A stretch of 64,000 nt of DNA, taken from Gallionella straubiae (GTDB taxonomy: Bacteria; Pseudomonadota; Gammaproteobacteria; Burkholderiales; Gallionellaceae). A program made the translations under genes and the position numbers. Below the pieces are notes generated by a model that saw only the letters and a program-made list of their open reading frames with translations, was not told the origin of the DNA and searched no databases. The stretch spans positions 2,602,174-2,666,173 of the forward strand of contig NZ_CP194331.1 in the NCBI RefSeq assembly GCF_051257895.1, written 5' to 3'. Below, one piece after another: positions 27,830 through 36,187 of the stretch (positions are counted from its first letter, which is position 1; the number at the start of each line of letters is the position of its first letter).

Positions 27830-28615
27830 TTACTCGATCTTGGCCTTGGTGCGCAGGTCGTCGATCGCCTTCTTGACTGACTGCTGCTGCAGGCGCTGTT
27901 GCAGTTGCGGTTTGACTTCCTCGAACGGTGGCGCCTTCAGGTCGCGCGTGTCTTCCAGTTTGACGACATGCCAGCCGAATTGCGACTGCACCGGTTCCTT
28001 GGTGTATTCGCCCTTTTTCAGGTTGAGCATCGCGTTGGCGAATTCAGGCACGAAATTGCCCGGCACCGCCCAGCCCAGTTCGCCGCCGCGTTGCGCGGAA
28101 CCGGCATCCTTGGATTTTGCGGCGAGCTTCTCGAACTTGGCCTTCTTGCCGAGTTGCGCGATGATGTCCTTGGCCTCGGCTTCGGTATCCACCAAGATAT
28201 GGCGGACGTTGTATTCCTTGTTGCCCAGCTTGGCTTTTAGCTTGTCGTATTCCTGCTTGAGTTGGTCGTCGCTGATCGGGTGGTTCTTGGCGTAGTCCTG
28301 CACGAAGGCGCCGGCCAGCACGGACTGCCTGGCCAGTTCGATCTGCTGCACGGTATCGGTATTCTTGTCCAGGCCGAGCTTGGCTGCTTCCTGCGCCATC
28401 AGTTCGACGTTGATCATGTCCTCGCGGATCGCCTTGCGCAGTTCCGGGCTGTCCGGCTGGCCTTGTGCGGCGGCTGCCTTGACGCGCAGGTCGATGCGCG
28501 CCTGCGGGATGGAAACGCCATTTACCATCGCAGCGGATTTCTCTTCGGCGAAGGCGGGGTTGATCGCCAGCGCGCCCAGAATGGCCAGTGCCGCAAATTT
28601 GCTTGTCTTCAGCAT
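27830..28615 (-). CDS. Periplasmic peptidyl-prolyl isomerase (parvulin/PpiC type)
   Basis: A 261-residue exported foldase. Signal peptide about 1-23 (AALAILGALAINPAFAEE); a SurA-N-like helical region to about residue 125; then a rotamase domain (about 130-225) with VRHILVDTEAEAK, RGGELGWAVPGNFVPEFANAM and SQFGWHVVKLED. It helps outer-membrane or periplasmic proteins fold. The C-terminus is a Gln/Lys-rich helix. Downstream is a strong terminator; upstream (112 bases) is the end of the yciB-yciI pair. Confidence 0.92.
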   Translation of the reverse strand: MLKTSKFAALAILGALAINPAFAEEKSAAMVNGVSIPQARIDLRVKAAAAQGQPDSPELRKAIREDMINVELMAQEAAKLGLDKNTDTVQQIELARQSVLAGAFVQDYAKNHPISDDQLKQEYDKLKAKLGNKEYNVRHILVDTEAEAKDIIAQLGKKAKFEKLAAKSKDAGSAQRGGELGWAVPGNFVPEFANAMLNLKKGEYTKEPVQSQFGWHVVKLEDTRDLKAPPFEEVKPQLQQRLQQQSVKKAIDDLRTKAKIE

Positions 28616-28727
28616 TGTTGAGTCCTTTTCAACGGTTGAGAATCGATAATCGGCTATGCGCCGTCGGGGCGCACAGCACGCGCCCTCTTAATTTTTGCAG
28701 CGCGGAATATATCACACAGCAGGGCGG

Positions 28728-29030
28728 TCAGGCGGGCAATACCTTGCGGAACGGCTGGACGCTGATTTGCCGGAATACGCCGTCGGTGGCATAGGGGTCG
28801 GCTCTCGCCCATTCCTGCGCGGCCTGCAATGACGCGAATTCGGCAACGATCAGGCTGCCGGTGTAGCCTGCCGCGCCCGGGTCGAGCGCGTCCACGGCGG
28901 GAAAGGGGCCGGCCAGCAGCAGCCGGCCTTCGTTCTGCAGCGCCTGCAGGCGCGCCAGGTGCGCCGGACGCGCCGCCATGCGCTTTTCCAGGCTGTCCGG
29001 GATGTCCTGCCCGGTGATCGCGTACCACAT
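28728..29030 (-). CDS. yciI: YciI-like protein
   Basis: A 100-residue YCII-domain protein starting MWYAITGQDIPDSLEKR, with the family's HLARL, LLLAGPFP and ARADPYATDGVF patterns, including the conserved His and Asp thought to form a putative active site. Its exact role is unknown. The ATG overlaps the stop of yciB by one base, the usual neighbour pair in proteobacteria. Confidence 0.9.
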   Translation of the reverse strand: MWYAITGQDIPDSLEKRMAARPAHLARLQALQNEGRLLLAGPFPAVDALDPGAAGYTGSLIVAEFASLQAAQEWARADPYATDGVFRQISVQPFRKVLPA

Positions 29031-29572
29031 CAGTTACCTTCTTTCTTTTCGTCCACGTACTTCGCCAGCCACATGCTCTGTCCCAGGATGAACACCACCA
29101 TCAAGGCGGTGAAGCCGAACAGCTTGAAGTTCACCCAGGTGTCGGTTGAATAATTGAACGCCACATACAGGTTGAGGAAACCCAGCACCGCAAAGAACAG
29201 GCTCCAGCTCAGGTTGAGGCGGTTCCAGACATGCAGCGGCAGGGCGATCTTTTCCTGCAGCAGCGCGCGCATCAGGTTCTTGCTGAACAGCAGGTTCGAG
29301 AACAGCAGGATGGCCGAGAACAGCCAGTACAGCACGGTGGGTTTCCACTTGATGAAGGTTTCGTCGTGCAGCAGCAGCGTGGCGCCGCCGAAAACGGCGA
29401 TGATGGCGAAGCTTACCCACAGCATCACATCCACCTTGCCGTGCCGCCATTTGGTCCAGGCGATCTGTGCGACGGTCGCGGCGATGGCCACGCCGGTCGC
29501 GATATAGATATCGAACGTCTTGAAGGCGATGAAGAACAGGATGACGGGGAACAGGTCGAAGAGCAGTTTCAT
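29030..29572 (-). CDS. yciB: Inner-membrane septation protein A (YciB/IspZ)
   Basis: A 180-residue polytopic protein of about five or six helices. The N-terminus KLLFDLFPVILFFIAFK and the segment IKWKPTVLYWLFSAILL are characteristic. It takes part in septation and envelope synthesis. Translationally coupled to yciI by a one-base overlap. Confidence 0.93.
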   Translation of the reverse strand: MKLLFDLFPVILFFIAFKTFDIYIATGVAIAATVAQIAWTKWRHGKVDVMLWVSFAIIAVFGGATLLLHDETFIKWKPTVLYWLFSAILLFSNLLFSKNLMRALLQEKIALPLHVWNRLNLSWSLFFAVLGFLNLYVAFNYSTDTWVNFKLFGFTALMVVFILGQSMWLAKYVDEKKEGN

Positions 29573-29587
29573 TATCTAAAATCCTAC

Positions 29588-29703
29588 TTGCACCACGAAG
29601 AACAAGAAATTAAATAGCCGTTGCACGCCCGGGCTTGTCCGGCGGACAGGCTGGTTTTCTCGTAACGATATTTTGAAATCACTTCGTGTCCTTCGTGGTG
29701 AAT
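29588..29703. repeat. Inverted CACGAAG-type repeat between yciB and msrB
   Basis: GCACCACGAAGAACAAGAA near 29590 and CTTCGTGTCCTTCGTGGTGA near 29682 are inverted relatives about 70 bases apart. Each is built from tandem CACGAAG units. They can form a large stem in the msrB-yciB transcript. Confidence 0.6.
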
Positions 29704-29707
29704 TGGT

Positions 29708-30103
29708 TCAGTTGCGATCCAGCGCGAGTGCGGTGGAGTTGATGCAGAAACGCAGGCCGGTGGGCGGAGGACCGTCCGGGAACACATGCCCGAGGTGCGC
29801 ACCGCATTGCTTGCAGAGCACTTCCATGCGCTTCATGTCGTGGCTGTCGTCCACGCGTGTGGTGATGTTCTCCGGCTTGTACGGCTGCGCGAAGCTCGGC
29901 CAGCCCGAGCCGGAATCGAACTTGGCCTCGGAGTCGAACAGCGCCGCGCCGCAGCATACGCAGCGGTAGATGCCGGGGTCGTGGCAGTCCCAGTACGCGC
30001 CGCTGAAGGCTGCTTCGGTACCGCACTGGCGGCATACCTCGTACTGTTCCGGGGTGAGTTCCTCGCGCCATTCGGCATCGGATTTTTCGACGGGAGCGGT
30101 CAC
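29708..30103 (-). CDS. msrB: Peptide-methionine (R)-S-oxide reductase
   Basis: A 131-residue MsrB that repairs oxidised methionine. Zinc-binding pairs CVCCG and CKQCG, the substrate region SGSGWPSF, and the catalytic Cys in LRFCINS are present. It starts with GTG, overlapping the phoH-family stop by four bases (GTGA), so translation is coupled. Confidence 0.95.
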   Translation of the reverse strand: MTAPVEKSDAEWREELTPEQYEVCRQCGTEAAFSGAYWDCHDPGIYRCVCCGAALFDSEAKFDSGSGWPSFAQPYKPENITTRVDDSHDMKRMEVLCKQCGAHLGHVFPDGPPPTGLRFCINSTALALDRN

Positions 30104-31524
30104 AGCACCTCGCCGGCGTAATCAGCCAGCCGCGAGCGTTCGCCGCGCATCAGCGTGACATGGCCGCCGTGTTCCCAGCCCTTGAAGCGGTCCACCACAT
30201 AGGTCAGGCCGGAGCTGCCCTCGGTGAGGTAGGGCGTGTCGATCTGCGCGATGTTGCCCATGCACACTACCTTGGTGCCGGGGCCGGCACGCGTCACCAG
30301 CGTCTTCATCTGCTTGGGCGTGAGGTTTTGCGCCTCGTCGATGATCACGTACTTGTTGAGGAAGGTGCGCCCGCGCATGAAGTTGAGAGACTTGACCTTG
30401 ACGCGCGAACGGATCAGGTCGCGCGTCGCCGCACGTCCCCAGTCGCCGCCATCCTCCTCAGACTTGTTCAGCACGTCCATGTTGTCTTCCAGCGCGCCCA
30501 TCCACGGCGTCATCTTTTCTTCCTCGGTGCCGGGCAGGAAGCCGATGTCCTCGCCCACCGGAACCGTCACGCGGGTGATGATGATCTCCGAATACAGCTT
30601 GGCCTCCAGCGTCTGCACCAGGCCGGCCGCGAGGGTCAGCAGGGTCTTGCCGGTGCCCGCCTGCCCGAGCAGGGTGACGAAATCGATCTCCGGGTCCATC
30701 AGCAGGTTGAGCACGAAGTTCTGCTCACGATTGCGCGCGGTGATGCCCCACACGTTGTTCTTGCTGTGCGTGTAATCGGTCAGCGTGCGCAGCAGGGCGG
30801 TCTTGTCGTCCTGCTCCAGCACCACGGCATAGAACGGCGTGCCGTTTTCCTGGTAGACGAACTGGTTGACGAACATCGCCCCGCACAGCGGGCCGCGTAT
30901 CTGATAATAGGTGTGGCCTTCCTTCTGCCAGGACTTCATGTCCTTGCCGTGCCTGTCCCAGAAATCCTCCGGCAATTGCAGTACGCCGGTGTAGAGCAGG
31001 TCGGTGTCTTCGAGCACCTTGTCGTTGAAGTAGTCCTGCGCCTCCAGGCCCAGCGCGCGCGCCTTGATGCGCATGTTGATGTCCTTGGAGACCAGAATCA
31101 CCGCGCGCTGCGGGTAGAGCTTCTGCATGCCGATGACCACGCCGAGGATCGCGTTGTCCGCCTTGCCCAGTTCAAGGTGCTGCGGCAGTTCATGCTTGAT
31201 GAAGCTGGTTTGCAGGAACAGCCGGCCGGTGCAGTTCTTGTGCGCGGCGGATTCCAGTGCGATGCCTTCCTCTATCTTGTGCGGCGCGTCGCTGACGATC
31301 TCGTCGAGGAAGCGGCTTGCCTGGCGCGCGTTGCGCGCGACTTCGGTCATGCCTTTCTTCTTGTTGTCCAACTCCTCCAGCACGAACATCGGCAGGCAGA
31401 TGTCATGTTCCTCGAAACGGAACAGGCTGGTCGGGTCATGCAGCAATACGTTGGTGTCCAGCACGAACAGCTTGGTCTCCTGCTTTGCAGTCTTGGCAGG
31501 CTTTTTACTTGGGGAGGGAGACAT
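30100..31524 (-). CDS. PIN-PhoH family ATPase (YlaK-like)
   Basis: A 474-residue protein with an N-terminal PIN nuclease-like domain (FVLDTNVLLHD, about 19-150) and a C-terminal PhoH ATPase domain (Walker A LGQAGTGKTLLTLAAG near 275; Walker B YVIIDEAQNLTPKQMK near 390). PIN-PhoH proteins are linked to RNA unwinding and cleavage. The first 15 residues are Lys/Pro/Ser-rich. It heads the phoH-msrB pair. Confidence 0.92.
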   Translation of the reverse strand: MSPSPSKKPAKTAKQETKLFVLDTNVLLHDPTSLFRFEEHDICLPMFVLEELDNKKKGMTEVARNARQASRFLDEIVSDAPHKIEEGIALESAAHKNCTGRLFLQTSFIKHELPQHLELGKADNAILGVVIGMQKLYPQRAVILVSKDINMRIKARALGLEAQDYFNDKVLEDTDLLYTGVLQLPEDFWDRHGKDMKSWQKEGHTYYQIRGPLCGAMFVNQFVYQENGTPFYAVVLEQDDKTALLRTLTDYTHSKNNVWGITARNREQNFVLNLLMDPEIDFVTLLGQAGTGKTLLTLAAGLVQTLEAKLYSEIIITRVTVPVGEDIGFLPGTEEEKMTPWMGALEDNMDVLNKSEEDGGDWGRAATRDLIRSRVKVKSLNFMRGRTFLNKYVIIDEAQNLTPKQMKTLVTRAGPGTKVVCMGNIAQIDTPYLTEGSSGLTYVVDRFKGWEHGGHVTLMRGERSRLADYAGEVL

Positions 31525-31692
31525 GAAGTTCCTTTTGGATTAAGGGGCTGATGAAAAAGTTACAAGGTGAAGGCCTGGCCGCAGGTAGCGGGCAAGGAGA
31601 AACCAAGATGTCGTTTTCTGGCATAAGGCATTTGCTCAACGTGCCGCCATTCTTGTCAAAAAACGTTGCAAAGGCAAGCATTGGGTGCCTGG

Positions 31693-32736
31693 TTAATCCG
31701 AGGGGTCGGCTTGTGGCCCGGTATCTGGGCAAGGCCTGCTGCAGTCCGGCGTAACGATGTATCGTACGCAATTTCGCCCACTGTGCTTGGCGCTGTAGAG
31801 GGCAGTATCCGCCGTTTCCAGAAAGCAGGTTGCATTGCAGATGGTATCCGGCTGATAAGTGGTGATGCCTACGCTGATCGTAATGTGGTCGGCAATCGCC
31901 GATTCGTCATGAGGGATATTCAGTTCGGAAACGGCAAGACGCAGCTTTTCCGCGACGATCTGGCCTCCTTCCGGTCCGGAATCGGGAAGGATGATGGCAA
32001 ATTCCTCGCCGCCATAGCGCGCCACCACGTCGGTCGGTCGGTTCAGTTGCGACTTGAGCGCCTGCACGACCGAGATCAGCACCCTGTCGCCGGCAGGATG
32101 GCCGTATTTGTCGTTGTAGGGTTTGAAATAGTCCACGTCCAGCATGATGAGGGAGAGCGGAACGTTCTGCCGCAGGGCACGGCCAAATTCGGCGGCAAAG
32201 CGTTCGTCGAAAAAGCGCCGGTTGTAGGCGCCGGTCAGCGCATCCGTGATGGCCTCCTTGCTGAGCCTTTCAGTGTGCGATTTCAGGACCCGTTCGCGCT
32301 TGACGGATAAGGTGGCGTCGGCAATCTGGATCAGGCAGAGATACTTTTCTTTGCTGGTGACGATGGGGGTGATGACGATGGATTGCTGTATGCGCCCCTG
32401 TTTGTGCTGCGTGACCGGCAGGGGGTAGAGCGGCAATGGGGAGCGGTGCAGCGCATTGGAAAGGATGATTGGCAGTTTGCGCTGCAGCACGTTCTTGAGG
32501 GCGGCTTTGAAGGAGGCAGACAGTCCGTCTGGGAACAGCGATTCGAGAAAGCGGTTCAGGGCAAATTCGGCCGGAATCCCGCTGTGCAGGGCAACCCAGT
32601 CATTCCACAGCAGAATTTTGCCTTCACTGTCGACCAGGATCAGGCCGGACTTGATGCTGTCCCAGATTTTTCCCGCGATTTCTTCCCCGGCGTTTCCCGG
32701 GAAGGCAATCCCATTTTTCACTAGCGTTGGAATCAT
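31693..32736 (-). CDS. PAS-GGDEF diguanylate cyclase
   Basis: A 347-residue cytoplasmic protein: a PAS-like sensor (about 20-130, IWDSIKSGLILVDSEGKILLWN) and a GGDEF domain (about 165-325). The active site is GGEEF, and RPTD five residues before it forms the RxxD inhibitory I-site, so the enzyme should be active and product-inhibited. It is the last gene of a minus-strand operon after the CheC gene (13-base gap), suggesting that c-di-GMP output is tied to that response-regulator/CheC pair. Confidence 0.92.
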   Translation of the reverse strand: MIPTLVKNGIAFPGNAGEEIAGKIWDSIKSGLILVDSEGKILLWNDWVALHSGIPAEFALNRFLESLFPDGLSASFKAALKNVLQRKLPIILSNALHRSPLPLYPLPVTQHKQGRIQQSIVITPIVTSKEKYLCLIQIADATLSVKRERVLKSHTERLSKEAITDALTGAYNRRFFDERFAAEFGRALRQNVPLSLIMLDVDYFKPYNDKYGHPAGDRVLISVVQALKSQLNRPTDVVARYGGEEFAIILPDSGPEGGQIVAEKLRLAVSELNIPHDESAIADHITISVGITTYQPDTICNATCFLETADTALYSAKHSGRNCVRYIVTPDCSRPCPDTGPQADPSD

Positions 32737-32749
32737 GCGTGCTCTGTTT

Positions 32750-33361
32750 TCAGATGTCGGCTATGAACCGGTCGATATGGGCGAGAAGCTTTTGCAGCGA
32801 TGAAGAACTCAGCAGAAATACCAGGTAGCCCTGTGAATGGTGCTTTTCGATAGTCAGGTCGATGTGCAGCACCAGCACGAGCGGGTGGTCCACTTCCGAA
32901 ATGATCTGTTGCAGCACCATTTCTGTTGTGCCGACGGAATAGGCCGGCAGGGAACTGTGCAGTGTGAGGTTGAGCATGTCCGCCATCGAGGAAAGGCAGG
33001 CGTTCAGTATGATATTACCCAATTCGCACATGGCTTCCTGCTCGAATTCGGCCACTTCTTCGACGCTTACTTGCGAATTCATCATGTCGTGCACGATTTC
33101 CAGTGCGCGATCTTCAGTGAATAGCAGCATGGCATCGGCATCAAACGGCCCACCGAAACTCTGTTTGACTGCGCCTAGTCGCGTGTTGCTGAGCGACAAA
33201 GCCTCCGCATTGATCTCAGAGGATTGGTAAAGCTGGATGCTTGGCACGGACAGTTTTACTTCGTCGCCGACGATTTCGCTCAGGCTGGCTGCGGCACGGC
33301 CTGCGCCGATGTTGAAAATCTCGGTCAGTGCATCGAGTTGCAGATCGGACAGCAGGCTCAT
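32750..33361 (-). CDS. CheC-type phosphatase with two active sites
   Basis: A 203-residue CheC-family protein. Both copies of the catalytic pattern D/E-x3-E-x2-N-x22-P are intact: D10-E14-N17-P40 and E109-E113-N116-P139. CheC proteins dephosphorylate CheY-like regulators. The ATG overlaps the stop of the response-regulator gene by four bases, so the two are made together and that regulator is the likely substrate. No chemotaxis genes are in the window, so a use outside flagellar control is possible. Confidence 0.9.
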   Translation of the reverse strand: MSLLSDLQLDALTEIFNIGAGRAAASLSEIVGDEVKLSVPSIQLYQSSEINAEALSLSNTRLGAVKQSFGGPFDADAMLLFTEDRALEIVHDMMNSQVSVEEVAEFEQEAMCELGNIILNACLSSMADMLNLTLHSSLPAYSVGTTEMVLQQIISEVDHPLVLVLHIDLTIEKHHSQGYLVFLLSSSSLQKLLAHIDRFIADI

Positions 33362-33741
33362 GTTCGGCTTTCGAAAAAGTCGAGCGCCTGCGCCACGCTT
33401 TTTTCCGTGACCGGTTTGGCGACGAACCGCGCGCCAAGCTCGGCGGCGCGAGTCTGGTAGCTTTGCTGGATATTGGACGAAAAGACGGCAATGCGGATGC
33501 CCGGATACCTGGCAAGGATTTGCGCGGCCGCCTCGGTACCGATGATGCCAGGCATGTTAATGTCCATGGTGCAGTAATTCGGTGTGTCGCGATCTACGAT
33601 CTCCAGAGCTTCATTGCCGCTGGCAGCTTCGATGATGATCCATTTCGGGTATTTGGCGAGTACGAAGGTGCGTATCATCATGCGTGATACGCGGCTGTCA
33701 TCTACGATGAGCAGCGTTTTAATGCTGTTGCGGTGCGGCAC
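33358..33741 (-). CDS. Stand-alone CheY-like response regulator
   Basis: A 127-residue receiver domain: acidic pair D14-D15 (LLIVDDS), phosphoacceptor D60 (CTMDINMPG), and the conserved Lys in ARFVAKPVT. No output domain. I choose the GTG at 33741 because GGGGAG lies five bases before it; a TTG at 33756 would add five residues ahead of that site. It leads the operon RR-CheC-diguanylate cyclase. Confidence 0.88.
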   Translation of the reverse strand: MPHRNSIKTLLIVDDSRVSRMMIRTFVLAKYPKWIIIEAASGNEALEIVDRDTPNYCTMDINMPGIIGTEAAAQILARYPGIRIAVFSSNIQQSYQTRAAELGARFVAKPVTEKSVAQALDFFESRT

Positions 33742-33850
33742 ACAAATTCTCCCCAAGCGAATCGTTTTTATGGGAATAATTCTAACGCAATTCAGTATTT
33801 CCTAAGCATCTTTCGATGTGAAAGCCTTTTCCCGGGAGGCTCTGGTTTGG

Positions 33851-33880
33851 TTGACAGACTGTGCAATAAAAAACTACATT
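33851..33880 (+). promoter_or_regulatory. Candidate sigma-70 promoter for acs
   Basis: TTGACA at 33851-33856 and TACATT at 33875-33880 with an 18-base spacer, about 60 bases before the acs start. The -35 is perfect; the -10 is moderate. Confidence 0.5.
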
Positions 33881-33940
33881 TACCGGGTTACAGGGCCTGT
33901 CCCGCCGGGCTCAACAAACAAACGCCAATCAGGAGATCGC

Positions 33941-35908
33941 ATGCCCAACATCCAGTCCGTATTGCATGAAACCCGCGTTTTCAATCCTCCCGATGAGTTC
34001 GTCAAACAGGCCAACGTCTCCGGCATGGAGAGCTACCGGGCGCTGTGCGAGGCGGCGGAGCAGGACTATGCGGGCTTCTGGGCCAAGCTGGCGCGCGAAA
34101 CCCTGCTGTGGAAGCAGCCTTTCACGAAGTCGCTGGACGAGAGCAATGCACCCTTCTTCAAGTGGTTTGAGGACGGCGTGCTGAATGTTTCCTATAACTG
34201 TCTCGACAGGCATCTCGACACCCAGCCGGAAAAGACCGCGATCATCTTCGAGGCCGACGACGGCACGGTGACGAAAATCAATTACCGCGACTTGCACGCG
34301 CGCGTCTGCCAGTTCGCCAATGGCCTGAAATCGCGCGGCATCAGGAACGGCGATCGCGTCGTCATCTATATGCCGATGAGCATCGAGGCGGTGGTCGCGA
34401 TGCAGGCCTGCGCACGCATTGGCGCGATCCACTCGGTGGTGTTCGGCGGGTTTTCCTCCAAGAGCCTGCACGAGCGCATCACCGATGCCGGCGCGTGCGC
34501 GGTGATCACTGCCGATGCGCAGATGCGCGGCGGCAAGGTGATGCCGTTGAAGCCGGCGGTGGATGACGCGCTGGCGATGGGCGGCTGCGACATGGTGCAC
34601 AGCGTCGTCGTCTACCGGCGCGCTGCCTGTGAGACCGCCTGGAATGCCGGGCGCGATGTCTGGTGGCATGACGCGGTGAAGGGGCAGGGTACGAGCTGCG
34701 AGCCGGAATGGGTCGGCGCGGAACACCCGCTGTTCATCCTCTATACCTCCGGCTCCACCGGCAAACCCAAGGGCGTGCAGCATTCCAGCGGCGGCTACCT
34801 GCTCGTGGCGATGCTGTCGATGCAATGGGTATTCGATTACAAGCCGACGGATATTTTCTGGTGCACCGCCGACGTGGGCTGGGTCACCGGCCACAGCTAT
34901 GTGACCTACGGCCCGCTCGCGATGGGCGCGACGCAGGTGATCTTCGAGGGCGTGCCGACTTACCCCGATGCCGGACGCTTCTGGAAGATGATCCAGGATC
35001 ACAAGGTGACGACCTTCTATACCGCGCCGACGGCAATCCGCTCGCTCATCAAGCTTGGCGGCGACTTGCCGGGGAAATATGACCTGTCCAGCCTGCGCCT
35101 GCTCGGTTCGGTCGGCGAACCGATCAACCCCGAGGCCTGGATGTGGTACTACACCGAGGTCGGCCGCTCGCGCTGCCCGATCGTGGACACTTGGTGGCAG
35201 ACCGAAACCGGCGCGCACATGATCGCACCGCTGCCCGGTGCGATGCCGATTAAACCCGGCACTTGCACGCTGCCGCTGCCCGGCATCATGGCGACCATCG
35301 TCAACGAAGCAGGCGACGAAGTGCATGACAAGCACGGCGGCTTCCTTGTCATCAAGCGCCCCTTCCCGTCGCAAATCCGCACCATCTGGGGTGACCCGGA
35401 ACGCTACCGCAAGGCCTATTTTCCCGATGAGATGCGCGGCGCCTACCTCGCGGGCGACTCCGCGCACCGCGACGAGGATGGCTATTTCTGGATCATGGGG
35501 CGCATCGACGATGTGCTGAACGTCTCGGGGCATCGCTTGGGGACGATGGAGATCGAATCGGCGCTGGTAGCCAACCCGCTGGTCGCCGAGGCGGCCGTGG
35601 TTGGCAAACCGCACGAGATCAAGGGCGAGGCGATAGCGGCCTTCGTCGTGCTGAAGGGCGCGCGCCCGGAAGATCAGGCCAAGGTCAGGGAGATCGCCGA
35701 AAGCCTGCGCAACTGGGTCAGCAAGGAAATCGGCCCGATCGCCAAGCCGGACGAAATCCGTTTCGGCGACAACCTGCCCAAGACGCGCTCCGGCAAGATC
35801 ATGCGCCGCCTGCTGCGCGCCATCGCCAAGGGGGAGGAAATCACCCAGGATGTCTCTACTCTTGAAAACCCCGCAATATTGGAGCAGCTCAAAAACGCAG
35901 TACATTAG
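33941..35908 (+). CDS. acs: Acetyl-CoA synthetase
   Basis: A 655-residue AMP-forming enzyme making acetyl-CoA from acetate, ATP and CoA. The P-loop is YTSGSTGKPKG (near 268); the acetate-pocket Trp lies in DTWWQTETG; the C-terminal PKTRSGKIMRRLLR holds the Lys (near 618) that is acetylated to switch the enzyme off. AGGAG precedes the ATG at 33941. The length fits the family. A second acs-like 3' end survives at 36057-36098. Confidence 0.96.
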   Translation: MPNIQSVLHETRVFNPPDEFVKQANVSGMESYRALCEAAEQDYAGFWAKLARETLLWKQPFTKSLDESNAPFFKWFEDGVLNVSYNCLDRHLDTQPEKTAIIFEADDGTVTKINYRDLHARVCQFANGLKSRGIRNGDRVVIYMPMSIEAVVAMQACARIGAIHSVVFGGFSSKSLHERITDAGACAVITADAQMRGGKVMPLKPAVDDALAMGGCDMVHSVVVYRRAACETAWNAGRDVWWHDAVKGQGTSCEPEWVGAEHPLFILYTSGSTGKPKGVQHSSGGYLLVAMLSMQWVFDYKPTDIFWCTADVGWVTGHSYVTYGPLAMGATQVIFEGVPTYPDAGRFWKMIQDHKVTTFYTAPTAIRSLIKLGGDLPGKYDLSSLRLLGSVGEPINPEAWMWYYTEVGRSRCPIVDTWWQTETGAHMIAPLPGAMPIKPGTCTLPLPGIMATIVNEAGDEVHDKHGGFLVIKRPFPSQIRTIWGDPERYRKAYFPDEMRGAYLAGDSAHRDEDGYFWIMGRIDDVLNVSGHRLGTMEIESALVANPLVAEAAVVGKPHEIKGEAIAAFVVLKGARPEDQAKVREIAESLRNWVSKEIGPIAKPDEIRFGDNLPKTRSGKIMRRLLRAIAKGEEITQDVSTLENPAILEQLKNAVH

Positions 35909-35970
35909 GCAAATCTCGAGGGTGTCGCCTATCTCTATATTGTGGGGTTTCGGCGTAGGCTAGCTCTGCA

Positions 35971-36014
35971 TAGCCATTCGACTGGGCGCTCTTGCGAGTG
36001 CCAAGTCGCTGGTT
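35971..36014 (-). repeat. Dispersed repeat shared with the nnrD insertion
   Basis: TAGCCATTCGACT at one end and GCCAAGTCGCTGGTT at the other are the reverse complements of the ends of 19564-19609. It is directly followed by AACGTGAGCGTAGCGAACGT (36014-36033), a second short hairpin with a REP-like look. The surrounding 35909-36056 contains no gene. Confidence 0.7.
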
Positions 36015-36056
36015 AACGTGAGCGTAGCGAACGTTAAGCGCAGCGGCCGGAGCCAA

Positions 36057-36098
36057 AACCCGGCCATCCTCGAGCAATTGAAGAACGCAGTGCGTTGA
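36057..36098 (+). pseudogene. Duplicate 3' tail of an acs gene
   Basis: These bases encode NPAILEQLKNAVR then TGA, matching the last residues of the intact acs (NPAILEQLKNAVH) with many synonymous differences. It is preceded by repeat DNA, not by the rest of acs. It looks like the leftover end of a second, diverged acs. Confidence 0.75.
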
Positions 36099-36187
36099 TT
36101 AATTTGATTTAGCCGTTATTTTCGGTTGACCCGCTCGCCCTGCGCCGGTACCATCGCGGAAATTTTGAGCCAACTGGAACTACGCAC

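Noticed and set aside
33929..35905. 658-codon minus-strand frame opposite acs
   Set aside because: It mirrors the acs codons; its composition is artificial and it has no start signal or domain.
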